Below, piece after piece: positions 11,901-20,469 of a stretch of 64,000 nt of DNA (positions within the stretch are counted from its first letter, which is position 1; each line of letters begins with the position of its first letter). Source of the DNA: Spisula solida (taxonomy: Eukaryota > Mollusca > Bivalvia > Venerida > Mactridae); contig OX365955.1 in the NCBI GenBank assembly GCA_947247005.1, positions 40,651,822-40,715,821 on the forward strand, given 5' to 3'. The notes beneath the pieces are model-generated. The model saw only the letters and a program-made list of their open reading frames with translations. It did not search any database and had not been told where the DNA came from. The translations under genes were made by a program, and so were the position numbers.

Positions 11901-13792
11901 GGAAACCGAACTGAAAAGCATGGGACAGTCCTGGGGAACAGTGGAGAAACTAGCCAAAGACAGACTCCGGTGGAGGACCTTTGTTGCTGCCCTACATGCC
12001 AGAAGGCATAACGGACAGTAAGTAAGTAAGTTATCTAATTATGGACAAGAATTTTACTATTAAAGTCACTGTACCTTGACCTTTGATCCAGTGACCTCAA
12101 AATCTTTAGACGTCATCTACTGATCAAGATCAATACTATCACTAATCGAAGAGAAACAAACGTATCAAGATAATGCAACATATACCACTAACTGTATTTA
12201 TATTTTTCCTACATGGACTATTCTTAGCCATGTTAGACTTAAAATTTAAAATGTGCGAGGACACAACAATCATAAGCGGTGATGAAAATTGCCATCTTAC
12301 ATGCTTATGTTTTGAAACGAATTTTGAAGTACATGTAATGTGCATATTTTTATTAAAACCATTACAAGTTAAAACCATTCTGGATATAGTTTTTACGTCA
12401 TTTTTTGGTTCATTACTGATTATTATTGTTCAACATAGACTTTATCGGCTTTATCTGCTGTCGATGCGACAACGTAGAAAATCTAGTATTAAAGCAGGCT
12501 TATATAGCCTGTTGCTATTCTTTGTGTGAGATAATTCCATGGGTTGAGTAAATTAAATGACATGTACATCGCAGTCTATTCTATAAAATTAAACATGACC
12601 ACAGTGATGCATCTAGGATTCAAAAATGATTGGGGATTGTCCACGACTGAGCTAAAAGTTGGGGGATCTGAAAGAAAAAGCGGGGGACTAGAAATGACAT
12701 AACAATATGGTCAAATTCCCCCTTAGACATTTTTGACAAAAAAGTATCGTCTGCTCGGCAACCAGATTCGGTAATATAAAACATTACGACTAGCAAAATA
12801 CACTGTTATAAATAATATCATCAGCAAAAAGCGCAAGTAGACCCGATATGACCCCATCAATAAACTGTTAAACATTGTCATGACTGAATATTTACGTGAC
12901 AACGGCCAGTTTTACAGAATAAAATGAATTAAACAGAATCAGTGGCAAGGTGCGCAACTTGACGTGCACTGTCTTGATGAAAATGTGCAATCTGCTGAAT
13001 ATAATTTTTATGTGTGAATCGTGCAGGCTAGATGCAAAGACCTAAATATATGTGTATTTAGGTCTTTGCTAGATGCAACACTAGTAATTAAGTAAGTAAA
13101 GTCTTTATTTTACAAGGCTAACATATTTACAATAATGCAATCTTCCATATGGGCATCAAATACTGGACCACCGAAGGTCACAGAGGTCATTGTGAACACC
13201 GCAGTCATTTGGTGGTCGACCACCACGGCCAGACACGCTAATTTATTTTTTTACCACACGGTCGCACATTTTATGAAGGGTCCGCGCCGCCTGTAGGCCT
13301 ACTGTATCATGCAGGTAATAGCTCTCTACTTTAACATGTCATGTGACGTTTTAATCATCACATGGTATATCGCGATGGCAGGGTCTAAGGACGTAAGGTC
13401 ACGTAATGGAAGTGATCGCTGTGCTGTGAGGCTAGCCATACGGCCCGATTATAGCTGGCGGCTGCCTTGAATTCTTGGTGTGATCGTCACTGAAATACCT
13501 GGATTGGTTAAAAACACAGGAATGTTGCGTACTGAGACAAGAAACCCATACTTACAATATCATCATGTTCCAGAACTGGGCGCTTGAGGAAATCTTTCAA
13601 TGTTATGTCAAGTCTTTGATTTTTTCTGCTCAAATCTACCACTTCTAAACAGTTACTCACAGAAGAAAATGACGCAGGCCATGAAGTGAATGCACTGTCA
13701 AAGCCAAGGTATTTCAGAGGCAGGGTTAAACCATTTAAAACATTTAATAACATGCGCGAATCCATTTTACTTCCTGTGTTTACAACTTCCAT
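3799..13792 (-). CDS. Four-exon gene; predicted protein with PD-(D/E)XK nuclease-like C-terminus
   Basis: Coding exons in transcript order are 13,792-13,556, 7,664-7,572, 6,499-6,247 and 4,454-3,799. They total 1,239 nt, or 412 residues plus stop. Junction phases are 0, 0 and 1 and all match; each intron is GT-AG. I chose the start at 13,792 (MEVVNTG); an in-frame ATG at 13,852 would add 20 hydrophobic residues and cannot be excluded. Residues 1-79 have no motif I recognise. Residues 80-110 are acidic. Residues 175-184 read MRCPCGCNEA, a possible metal-binding Cys cluster. From residue 195 comes TWFGELDIIVD (D202), then an acidic insert, then VEVKTD (E243, K245), then SQAVSQSIVFG (Q255, Q259). 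This D...ExK...QxxxQ order is the signature of the restriction-endonuclease-like fold. Function, substrate and family name are unknown to me. Introns are full of repeats, and intron 1 carries a LINE. Confidence 0.75.
4728..4936 (+). repeat. Bivalve-type dispersed repeat in intron 3
   Basis: The words gtggccatgtttttgagg, gaaatctgaccagtggttga and ggttcaggaggagaaggc resemble a short repeat I have seen widely in bivalve genomes. The 94-codon plus-strand ORF over it is a by-product. It lies antisense to the host gene, inside intron 3. Confidence 0.5.
5041..5415 (+). repeat. Dimeric 'gtgacctagtttttgac' repeat with 3' hairpin
   Basis: Two tandem modules, about 5,056-5,200 and 5,205-5,340, each with tagtgac(c/t)tagtttttgac, a 'cttgac(c/t)tagat' block and 'gtgaccaa...tttcat'. 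The element ends with a gacggac segment and the hairpin gtcactttgtgac. It is a high-copy bivalve repeat family by my recollection. Its 3' end is shared with 3,128-3,241. Confidence 0.65.
5735..6087. mobile_element. Non-autonomous element with 17-bp inverted repeats and internal tetranucleotide array
   Basis: The ends are perfect inverted repeats: aagtcccctaccggttt at 5,735-5,751 and aaaccggtaggggactt at 6,071-6,087. The right arm also folds with agtcccctctggt just before it, giving a terminal hairpin. Conserved upstream bases (aattgcaagcaatacag) recur next to related copies at 36,987, 37,899 and 51,791, so the true left end is a little further out. The class is unresolved; a Helitron-like end is possible. 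Confidence 0.6.
5881..6043. repeat. Simple repeat (gacg/gact)n
   Basis: Mixed tetranucleotides gacggacg, gactgact and gggac fill about 160 bp inside the element above. Overlapping minus-strand frames read as Ser-Val-Ser-Gln repeats and are artefacts of the array. Confidence 0.9.
6247..6499 (-). CDS. Exon 3 of the nuclease-like gene (CxCxC motif)
   Basis: A 253-nt exon encoding residues 111-194 plus the first base of codon 195. The acceptor is tcatccttcag and the donor is ATAG|gtaagt, both good. It encodes a helix-rich stretch (DAQEVREALQKLNSFFDAEN), then residues 175-184 MRCPCGCNEA and a Gly-rich GLGGSENMW that leads into the nuclease-like exon. Confidence 0.75.
6550..6930. repeat. 'ttgggaatt' repeat with 13-bp tandem array
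   Basis: Intron 2. A repeat built of ttgggaatt and gggtccg words is followed at 6,862-6,926 by about five direct copies of gggtccgttttcc (13 bp, one c/t variant). There is no coding signal. The 5' part, ttgggaaagggttcgggtccg at 6,568-6,588, carries a single diverged unit and may be where the array came from. Confidence 0.8.
7150..7530 (+). repeat. Dimeric 'gttatgctccggac' repeat in intron 2
   Basis: Two modules of about 160 bp (roughly 7,165-7,317 and 7,318-7,480). Each holds aaaatcaatcaaag, tagagt(t/c)atggttcttg, cactgcactt, an acatgc...caa(g/a)tttc block and gttatgctccggac. It is followed by gccgacgccgccgcc and a cleavage-like tail. The organisation resembles bivalve SINE-like repeats. Confidence 0.6.
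7572..7664 (-). CDS. Exon 2 of the nuclease-like gene (short, acidic)
   Basis: A 93-nt exon, 31 codons, too short to stand out as an ORF. The acceptor is pyrimidine-rich and ends ttctag. The peptide starts VRVTGNEGEEPPSK and ends in a run of D, S and E, a likely disordered linker. The donor GAG|gtttat is weak, which is the least certain splice site of the model. Phase 0 on both sides fits its neighbours. Confidence 0.65.
7690..8017. repeat. Decayed 'aggtcactaggtcaa' repeat
   Basis: Several short, diverged copies of words such as ggtcactaggtcaa, tccaaatttgaaa and gtcaaagtt. The same type resumes after the inserted element at 8,285. No coding signal. Confidence 0.5.
8018..8284. mobile_element. 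MITE with 16-bp perfect TIRs (hAT-like ends)
   Basis: The terminal inverted repeats are cagagctacagataag (8,018-8,033) and cttatctgtagctctg (8,269-8,284). The interior is 235 bp, AT-rich and non-coding. Ends starting CAGAG are typical of hAT elements. A clean 8-bp target duplication is not visible, because the flanks are themselves decayed repeat. Confidence 0.7.
8463..8473. repeat. Left target-site duplication of the intron-1 LINE
   Basis: gttatctaatt, identical to 12,030-12,040. Confidence 0.85.
8474..12029 (+). mobile_element. Full-length, inactivated non-LTR retrotransposon (EEP endonuclease + RT)
   Basis: A 3,556-bp element with a short leader (8,474-8,830), one coding unit and a 3' tail of taag repeats. 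It is bounded by 11-bp direct repeats, so both ends are defined to the base. The layout (single EEP-RT frame, about 3.5 kb, microsatellite tail) suits RTE-like elements, including those annotated as craniofacial development protein 2-like; the clade is not certain. It sits in intron 1 in the orientation opposite to the host gene, inside an older dispersed repeat. Confidence 0.93.
8831..12021 (+). pseudogene. EEP endonuclease-reverse transcriptase pseudogene of the LINE
   Basis: The coding region runs through three frames. Endonuclease motifs: VGFWNVRTMY, ISESRWTGSG, QCYAPTND, GDLDSKVG (usual GDxN has N changed to D), DQIDHIM and GSDHHLV. RT motifs: KGTIIKIPNKG, EQAGFRRGKGCTDQ, KAFDSIHRESL, GVRQGCVMSS, FADDLALL (FADD at 11,239-11,250) and a C-terminal RRRWKWLGHVIRKE. 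Breaks: a frameshift near 9,375, a second near 10,960, a third near 11,185, and an in-frame TAA near 11,872 inside the Arg/Lys-rich KRKRG stretch. The frame ends at TAA 12,019-12,021, at the start of the tail. It cannot make an active protein as it stands. Confidence 0.93.
12030..12040. repeat. Right target-site duplication of the intron-1 LINE
   Basis: gttatctaatt, directly after the taag tail; identical to 8,463-8,473. Confidence 0.85.
12041..13020. other. Intron 1 remainder, non-coding
   Basis: The first 90 bp continue the repeat that the LINE entered (accttgacctttgatcc...gacctcaaaatc). A 118-codon plus-strand ORF at 12,173-12,529 is hydrophobic and has no recognisable motif; I do not count it as a gene. 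The rest shows no structure. Confidence 0.5.
13027..13078. repeat. Tiny perfect hairpin inside an 11-bp direct repeat
   Basis: A 14-bp perfect stem (caaagacctaaata 13,035-13,048; tatttaggtctttg 13,055-13,068) with a 6-nt loop. It is flanked by gctagatgcaa at 13,027-13,037 and 13,068-13,078. The direct repeats overlap the stem ends by a few bases. Confidence 0.8.
13090..13200 (-). mobile_element. 5'-truncated LINE 3' end (minus strand)
   Basis: Read on the minus strand this ends ...aaaataaagactttacttactta, a polyadenylation-like motif followed by a short tail, as at LINE 3' ends. No coding part is left. The left limit is approximate. Confidence 0.4.
13556..13792 (-). CDS. Exon 1 of the nuclease-like gene
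   Basis: It encodes residues 1-79, ending with the acidic HDDI. The donor at 13,555-13,551 is ATT|gtaag, a strong consensus, and leaves phase 0. The frame stays open upstream to an ATG at 13,852, so the true first codon is not certain. The sequence is soluble-looking, with no signal peptide after the chosen start. Confidence 0.7.
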
Positions 13793-13852
13793 GATGTAAG
13801 CGACACACGATGGATATAAAATCAAACAAAAAACCGTACCGATCCGGACCAA

Positions 13853-16800
13853 TCCGTACTAACACTCGTACAACATCAAATAATTGTGACGAAGTAAGGA
13901 TGCAACATGAATAGTATTAAATACAGGTAAATATCGAACAAAATAGATAATGTACTGACTTGGTAAGATAAGTCTTTATTATTATTATTTTATTATTATA
14001 AGGCCCTATATTATTACCACGCACGTTAATTTCTTTCCTTTTTCATGATTATTATGTATCTGATTGTCAATGAAAAGGCATACATGCAATTAAATACGGC
14101 AATACATATTTACAAGTAACACAATTATACAAGCAATGTACTCTAGTATAATCCAATGACCCGGTGGAGTTGTCAATTTTTCAATGCTTGTGAGCACAGT
14201 TATAGCTACAAATTAAACATGTATGAGACACGTACAGCCCCTACATCTCTGGCCTACTGTAGAAGAATTAGAATAGTTTATTGAATCAATGATTTGTAAT
14301 ATAAACTGACTTGTGACTCACAATAATAAATCATAATGGCAAGTTTCAACAAAATAGACATATCAAATAAGGATATTAAGGAGATAAAGCGTAATTAGTA
14401 TTGGTCAAAATACAAATTAAAAAGCTATTTTGAGAAAATAAGAACAAACTGTCTGAAAACTATTCTTTACTAATGGAAAAACAAGCTTTTTCACACTTCA
14501 GTTTAGTCAACATAACCTGTTCTGATTTTCATGAAAATAGGCTCATAAGAAGCGCATTGTGATGCAGATTTTAAATACTCATGGATCCTATAAGCCAGCT
14601 ATATATTGCAGCACATTATAGACACTTGGAAAACGATCTTATGAGTTTGACAGAGTTCTAAAGGTCACTGGAACTAGCTAGACACCTTATTAAAGCCACC
14701 AAATGAATTTTTGGTGACTTAAAACCCCAACTGTCACTAGGGACATAGACCACACACCTTCCTTGATTGAAACACAACAGCAGCCACACACTGATTTATC
14801 ACTGAAAAAACACCGAAAAATGCTCATTTCAGAGCTCAAATTCGTGCACGATATTTTTTTGCTAAAATCTTTATTTTCTTTGTATTGCGTTTTCAGAAAG
14901 TTTGAACCTTTTGGACAATTAATTCAACAAGCTATGGCAATAAAAATCCATCTATTATAAGATTTAAATCTCTACGATAGACAAATATACTTGTATATAC
15001 TATACAAACTTGTTTGAACACCAAGAAACAACAATGCAGAATCATAATACCAAACAATATTGAAAACATAAAACTTTTACGTGTTGATAGTGAAGATATA
15101 ACGCTTATTTTCATGGTAACGTAGTTAACATTAAATTAACACACGTATATATATTATGCATATTAACCCTAACAAAACTTTATTTACTAGTTAAATGATT
15201 CTGCTTTACTGTAAGTGCAAGTCACCGTAAGTTTTGACACAAACTGCTAGTTAACATAACGTTTATATTCGCTTAAATTCCGACTCCTTTTCAGTCTTTG
15301 ACTATGCCTTTCGGTATGAGGGCTATATTTCTGTTCGAATGCTGAAACTGTATGGATTTATCTGCGCCATAATGTATGTCCATTTATTATACGTGTTCAT
15401 ATTAATGCATGTTACGACTGTTACTTGTAATTGAAATAACATTTTCACAGAAATCAATATTGTTTTATTGATCACTGATTGAAATGTAGAAACCAACTTA
15501 AGCAAATCATGTAAACATGAAAGCATGTTGAACAATATTATTCAACCGATAACAAAATTAACAATGAAAATGGTTTTAAAAGGAGTATCACATATATATC
15601 TAATATACAGTCACTTATAACACGCGCATTCAATTCTTGTTTATATCAATATTTCACTCAGTATTTTAATGTATATTGGTTACGTTGTTCACGTAACGCA
15701 TACAACGTCATGTCACTCACATATTCCTTTACTGTCTGTGCTTCCTTCTTAAAGTATTCCTATCATTTATCAGCCTCCTGCCTGTAAATGTACGCTTCTG
15801 CTAGCAATTTAGACTTTGTAACCATCAGAAAAATATACATTGCTTATAATTTGAACTACATTACCATTTTGTGAACTACGTTACCATATCTATATGACTT
15901 TTGTGCCGAACTATATATTTGTTTTTGTGGAAATTCGGTTGGGAATGACAGAAGCACCATTTACCTTACCTAATATTATAAAACATATAGTTGTAACAAT
16001 GTGCAAACTAGTTTTGCGATGTATTGTATGACCACCATGTTAAATACTACCCTTGAATACATACATTGTTGTACAAAGATGCCAAAGACTCGCCATTTCA
16101 GCTTTACAATACTCCCATTGTATAGTACGGATGCACTGATACAATATCGATTGAGAAATAAGTCCTGTGCATGAACAATTTGACTTTTTCAGACATGGGC
16201 AGTCACGTAGTTCACAGTAACGTATTTCACGAATCCTTGCTATATGTGGTACAATTTTATGTGAATCGGACATGACTAAGTTTTCACAACTTCATTATAG
16301 ATACTAAATTGGTATCATCACATTCACACTAAAACATGTTCCTGCTTTAACTCTATAGTAGTGAGATACATGGTAACGAAGTTCACGTTTAAACGTTAGT
16401 TTTGACAATTCTAACTTTGTTTAATATTTTTGAGTTTTAATATTAGCTTTTGTCAAATAGCCGCATATAATATTATTTATACATGTATTTTATGTTTTCT
16501 GGGACTGTTAGTTTTGTCGTAAGACTTAAAGTACATGCATGGGATATATTGTATTCGCTCACAAACTGTAACGTAGTTCACATAGAAATGTTTGTTTGTT
16601 TTGATTCCTTAAGATGTCAGCATAAGTTTAAAATCAAATTTCAACCTTATTTCTATTAAAAACTATTCTAAAAAGATTAAACAAGAATATGTATCAGTGT
16701 AATAAAACAGGACAAAATAGAGCACTGCAGCTTGTGACAGGGTATTTTTGCTATTTTGTGACCATACTTAGTCGAAAAAAATATATCAAACGTGACTGTA

Positions 16801-17200
16801 CCTGATCAATTATTCATCTTACATGTAGATACTGACATTGATCATGTCAGAAAACGTAAGTTTATGAATAATGTTCTACTTTTCACTACACAATTGCGCT
16901 GTGACAGCTATTTTCGCGAATTGTGCGTTTTTCTAGTTTTTCAGTGTTAAAATAACAAATTCCTGAACATTCTTAATATGATTTCAGTCTAACACAAATC
17001 ATGCAAATGGTCAACTCCCCAACACGGAATGAAAATGTGTTACGTGATTAAAAGGTGTTGTTTTAGAAACAGTGGTGAATACTTGTATCTAATAAAAACA
17101 AAATGCCCTTTTTACGATTCTTATATTAAATTTGGTGAGGATTTTTTTAAAAAACAAAATTGATAATATTCAAAATGAATTCTGGAAAAATGTCTGAACA
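13853..17200. other. Non-coding DNA upstream of the nuclease-like gene
   Basis: No convincing gene. The region just upstream of 13,852 must hold the promoter of the minus-strand gene, but I see no clear core elements. At 13,968-14,012 there is an (att)n run with agtctttatt that looks like another minus-strand LINE tail. A 14-bp motif is repeated through 15,114-16,582 (separate entry). Confidence 0.5.
15114..16582. repeat. Cluster of short 'ggtaacgtagttcac' motifs in both orientations
   Basis: Copies, exact or with one to three changes, at about 15,116 (ggtaacgtagttaac), 15,680 (gttacgttgttcacg), 15,852 (gaactacattaccat), 15,871 (gtgaactacgttaccat), 16,203 (cacgtagttcac), 16,217 (gtaacgtatttcac), 16,372 (ggtaacgaagttcac) and 16,568 (gtaacgtagttcac). 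Spacing is irregular. Function is unknown; protein-binding sites or remains of an old repeat are both possible. Confidence 0.55.
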
Positions 17201-17269
17201 AGATAGGTCTCCTCATATGAATCTTATGCATTAAAGTCTAGGCAAGGTCCGATTTCTGTCAATGCCCGT

Positions 17270-17800
17270 CTGGCATAATACTACATTCAAAATAGCTGGT
17301 AAATATTTTTCAGCAAACCATTCTTTAATAAAGGCATCACTTTAACAAACGACTTCATGAAAAGCAATTGTAATTTTTCCAAATACGAAGAATTTAACAA
17401 AAGTATTCAGAAGTGGCAAATTTTCTACAATATTCAAATATCATTCATTCATTTAGAACATTCTTGAATTCAATTAGAATACCACACCAGGTGATAAAAA
17501 ACCAAAACCCAAATGTACCATTAGTATTTTTACTTCTACACATTTTTTATAACATTTTAAATACAACGGATACTACTCCAAAACAAAAAATAAAATGGGA
17601 AGTAGATTTGTGTTAAATTGGAAATTAATTAATAAAAACACATTTACAACCACAAAATACACAAAACTTCAATGGTTTCAACACAAACCTAACCACCGGA
17701 TTTCAGTAAAAAACCGCCTACTATATATACTGTATCTATCCCTGATGTCGAGTCTTTATAAAAACGAGTGCTCACATATTACAAAGCAGAAATAATGTCA
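17270..17800 (+). pseudogene. Tx1/L1-like LINE ORF2 C-terminal remnant
   Basis: Broken plus-strand frames read FFNKGITLTNDFM, then KYEEFN, NFLQYSNIIHSFRTFLNSI, NILNTTDTTPKQKIKWE, and in the next frame LNWKLINKNTFTTTKYTKLQ then WFQHKPNHRI. This order of motifs is that of the region after the RT in Tx1/L1-type elements. Frameshifts and stops are frequent. No RT core or ends are preserved. Confidence 0.65.
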
Positions 17801-18607
17801 TAAAAACATTAAGTATACACAAGTTCAAAAAAGTATGGTCCCAATTACCAGTCAAAACACAATTGTCACATAGTACAGAAGAGAAGTATATAATGCGCTT
17901 ATTGCAATATGGAATGTTTTCTCCTTTATTGCTTTGCGTCAATTTATTTCGCCATTTATTTCATGCATGTCAAATACCACTCATCAGATGTCATTGACCT
18001 TTTGAATTTTTCTTACGTTAAAAACAAAATACATGCTTAAGCATACTACTAAAATTTGATAATGGTTCAAAGTGTTTATAAGCACAGTAAGGTGCCAATA
18101 TCAACTGATATCTAATGGAACACTCACAGTTCAAAACACTTTTATTACTTACATAACTATTTCTCTCCATTGTGAGTTGCTTAACCTTTTCGTTTCGCTA
18201 TTTAAGCCTCCCCAATAATGAAAAATATCAAGATACTGAGTAATCTCATACAAACGATCCTACCTACTTTATATTCACTCTCCTGTTCAATGGAAATTGT
18301 AAATGTTCAATATTTCATAAAGTCATTAATATGTAATATGCTTTCATGATAATAAATAGATTAAACAATTGAAAATGTGTTAGACTTATTCCTTACATCA
18401 AACTCCAAACTAGTAAACTCAGTGTCAATACAATCAGGCATTTCTGATCATAACATACCAGTAGTGGTTACTCAAGCACGCATTAAACACTCATTGACAA
18501 ACATGTCCCTTAAAATATACCATTATTTAATAAAGCCAAATTGGAGGCCTTCAAACACTTTATCAACACATCCAAGGTCAAAACCATAAGCTATGCGGAT
18601 GCTATCT

Positions 18608-18740
18608 CACTGGCACTCGACCAGAAAAAAAAATGATTAGCCGTGGCCTATAATCTATATTTAGACCATGGTGCGCAACGTGAAAATAGATTAAAGTCAA
18701 CGGCTATTTGTAAAATTGTTTCTCTTGTCGAGTGCCAGTG
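18608..18740. mobile_element. MITE with 14-bp perfect TIRs, nested in LINE
   Basis: The inverted ends are cactggcactcgac (18,608-18,621) and gtcgagtgccagtg (18,727-18,740). The interior is also partly palindromic (gccgt...acggc). It is non-coding and lies within the LINE remnant. No target duplication is obvious. Confidence 0.75.
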
Positions 18741-19052
18741 TGCTTTCCCAGTAGAGTATATCTGGATCAGGTTAAAAACACCATCCAAGAATGCATCACA
18801 AAGTTTGTCTTAACCAAACAACTGGGAAATATAAAGTTCTTTCCATGGGTTATACAGGACATAAAAAGGAAATCCGATAAAGGGACAAACTCTATCAGAA
18901 AATAAAACATCACAAAAGTCAAAATCAATACACAGGCATAGACAAATTCAAAACCATTTAACACCTCATCCAGAAAAAAAGTTGTACGAATTTTACATTG
19001 AAAATATACGTGACATCCAACACACAGAAAATGAAAACACCACCAGATTCAA

Positions 19053-19255
19053 TTAAATATGTGCTAATTTATTTGGTAACATGTATAAATCATTTTCTAA
19101 GTTGAAAATACTACATGTGTATATATTATGTATGTTCATATTTCATAATTATGTTCTTGCACCATTATTGATATGCTAAGTTTATACTCGTGTTATATGT
19201 TTGTGGAATGATAGGCTGATAGCCTTTTTCTGAATAAAAGCTATCCATCTATCAA
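19053..19255 (+). mobile_element. 5'-truncated LINE 3' UTR nested in the older LINE
   Basis: About 200 bp ending aggctgatagcctttttctg, aataaaag and a ctatccatctatc tail. It is flanked by attcaa on both sides (19,047-19,052 and 19,256-19,261). The host LINE reading frame (ENENTTRF before, TKRLYSLIK after) is continuous if one attcaa and the insert are ignored, so the boundaries are well supported. Confidence 0.75.
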
Positions 19256-20469
19256 ATTCAACACTAAACGCTTATATTCACTCATAAAGAATGTCAAACA
19301 AGACATTCAAGGTATTGCTCCATTAAGGGACCAGACCAGTGGTAAAATAGAGTCTGATAACACCAACAATGCCAACATCATGCATGAACAAGCATTTTCA
19401 TTCAGTCCTTTCAGGTGCCTCTTCCCTATCTCTGTCCCAGCTTTGTAGAAATGCCCTTGGGGATTCCAAATACACGACCATGTCCGATATAGAACTATAC
19501 CCAAATGGTGTCCTTAAGTTACTCCAAAACCTAAAAGTGATCAAGGCAGCTGGCCCGGACTTGAGCAAGCCGATAATACTGAAGATATTCCGCAATGAGA
19601 TCCTTGAAACAAAACGCCTATGTTCCAAAGATACCTGAATACTGGTCAACTACCGTCCGACGGGAAGAAAACAAACGTAGCCTCTCTGTTCAAGAAAGTA
19701 ATAATAGCGGCCCTATAAATTATAGACCTATATCACTAACTTGCATTCTGTGTAAACTCATTGAACACGTAATTGCATCCAGCCTATCCACTCACTTCAC
19801 CAAACATAGCACACTCTATGAGCTACAACACGAGTTTCCGTGAAAAAAGGTCCTTTGAAACCCAACACATAGAGTTAGTTTTAAAGATCTCTCATCAGGT
19901 AAACAGTCTGGCCTCATCTTTTTAGGCTTCGGAAAAGCGTTTGATATGATCGACCACCAGAAATTACTATTCAAACTCCATAGACACGGTTTCCCTAGTC
20001 AAATTCTTACTCTGGATCAAGTCAAGTTTCGTAGGTCGATCACAATCAGTAGTGGTTAAAACACTCGTTTACAAAACTTTAGTTTGAACACAACTAGAAT
20101 GCACAACCCGTTTCGTCACCACATACACAGGACAATATTAATATATAAGCTGGTAATGATACAAAGAACGTGCTTTTAGATTATTCCCGATATACCAGCG
20201 TATCGGACCTTCAGAATACACTAGGATGGAGCTTCCTGGAGAACATACGCTTAAAAGATAGTTTCCTTCTAAAAGATACATTATAATCTTGTATGAAAAT
20301 CTCTCCCGGCCTATTTAGAGGTCCCAACCAAGTGAACAAGGCATATGCACCCCAATAGTCAACTCGGACTTCTTCAAGTTTTCCTTTTCCCCTATACCAC
20401 AATCCTGTGGAATAGGTTACACTCTTAGGTCGGGACCCTGACTGATCTTGAATCATACAAGTAGTCAGT

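Larger units (their letters stand above)
18360..20460 (+). pseudogene. CR1/L2/Jockey-like LINE remnant with nested insertions
   Basis: In order on the plus strand: end of an EEP endonuclease (LDLFLTSNSKLV...SGISDHNIPVV, 18,377-18,480); N-terminal RT region (KRLYSLIKNVKQDIQGIAPL, 19,264-19,330); LKVIKAAGPDLSKP; NYRPISLTCILCKLIEHVI (19,719-19,780); GKAFDMIDHQKLLFKL (19,930-19,985); and C-terminal TSVSDLQNTLGWSFLENIRL (20,197-20,257), then FPYTTILWNRL. Frameshifts, stops and deletions are many, and the catalytic FADD box is missing. Two younger insertions interrupt it (18,608-18,740 and 19,053-19,255). Confidence 0.8.

Noticed and set aside
12173..12529. 118-codon hydrophobic ORF in intron 1
   Set aside because: No known motif, no paralogue, no splice context; AT-rich DNA readily gives such hydrophobic frames.
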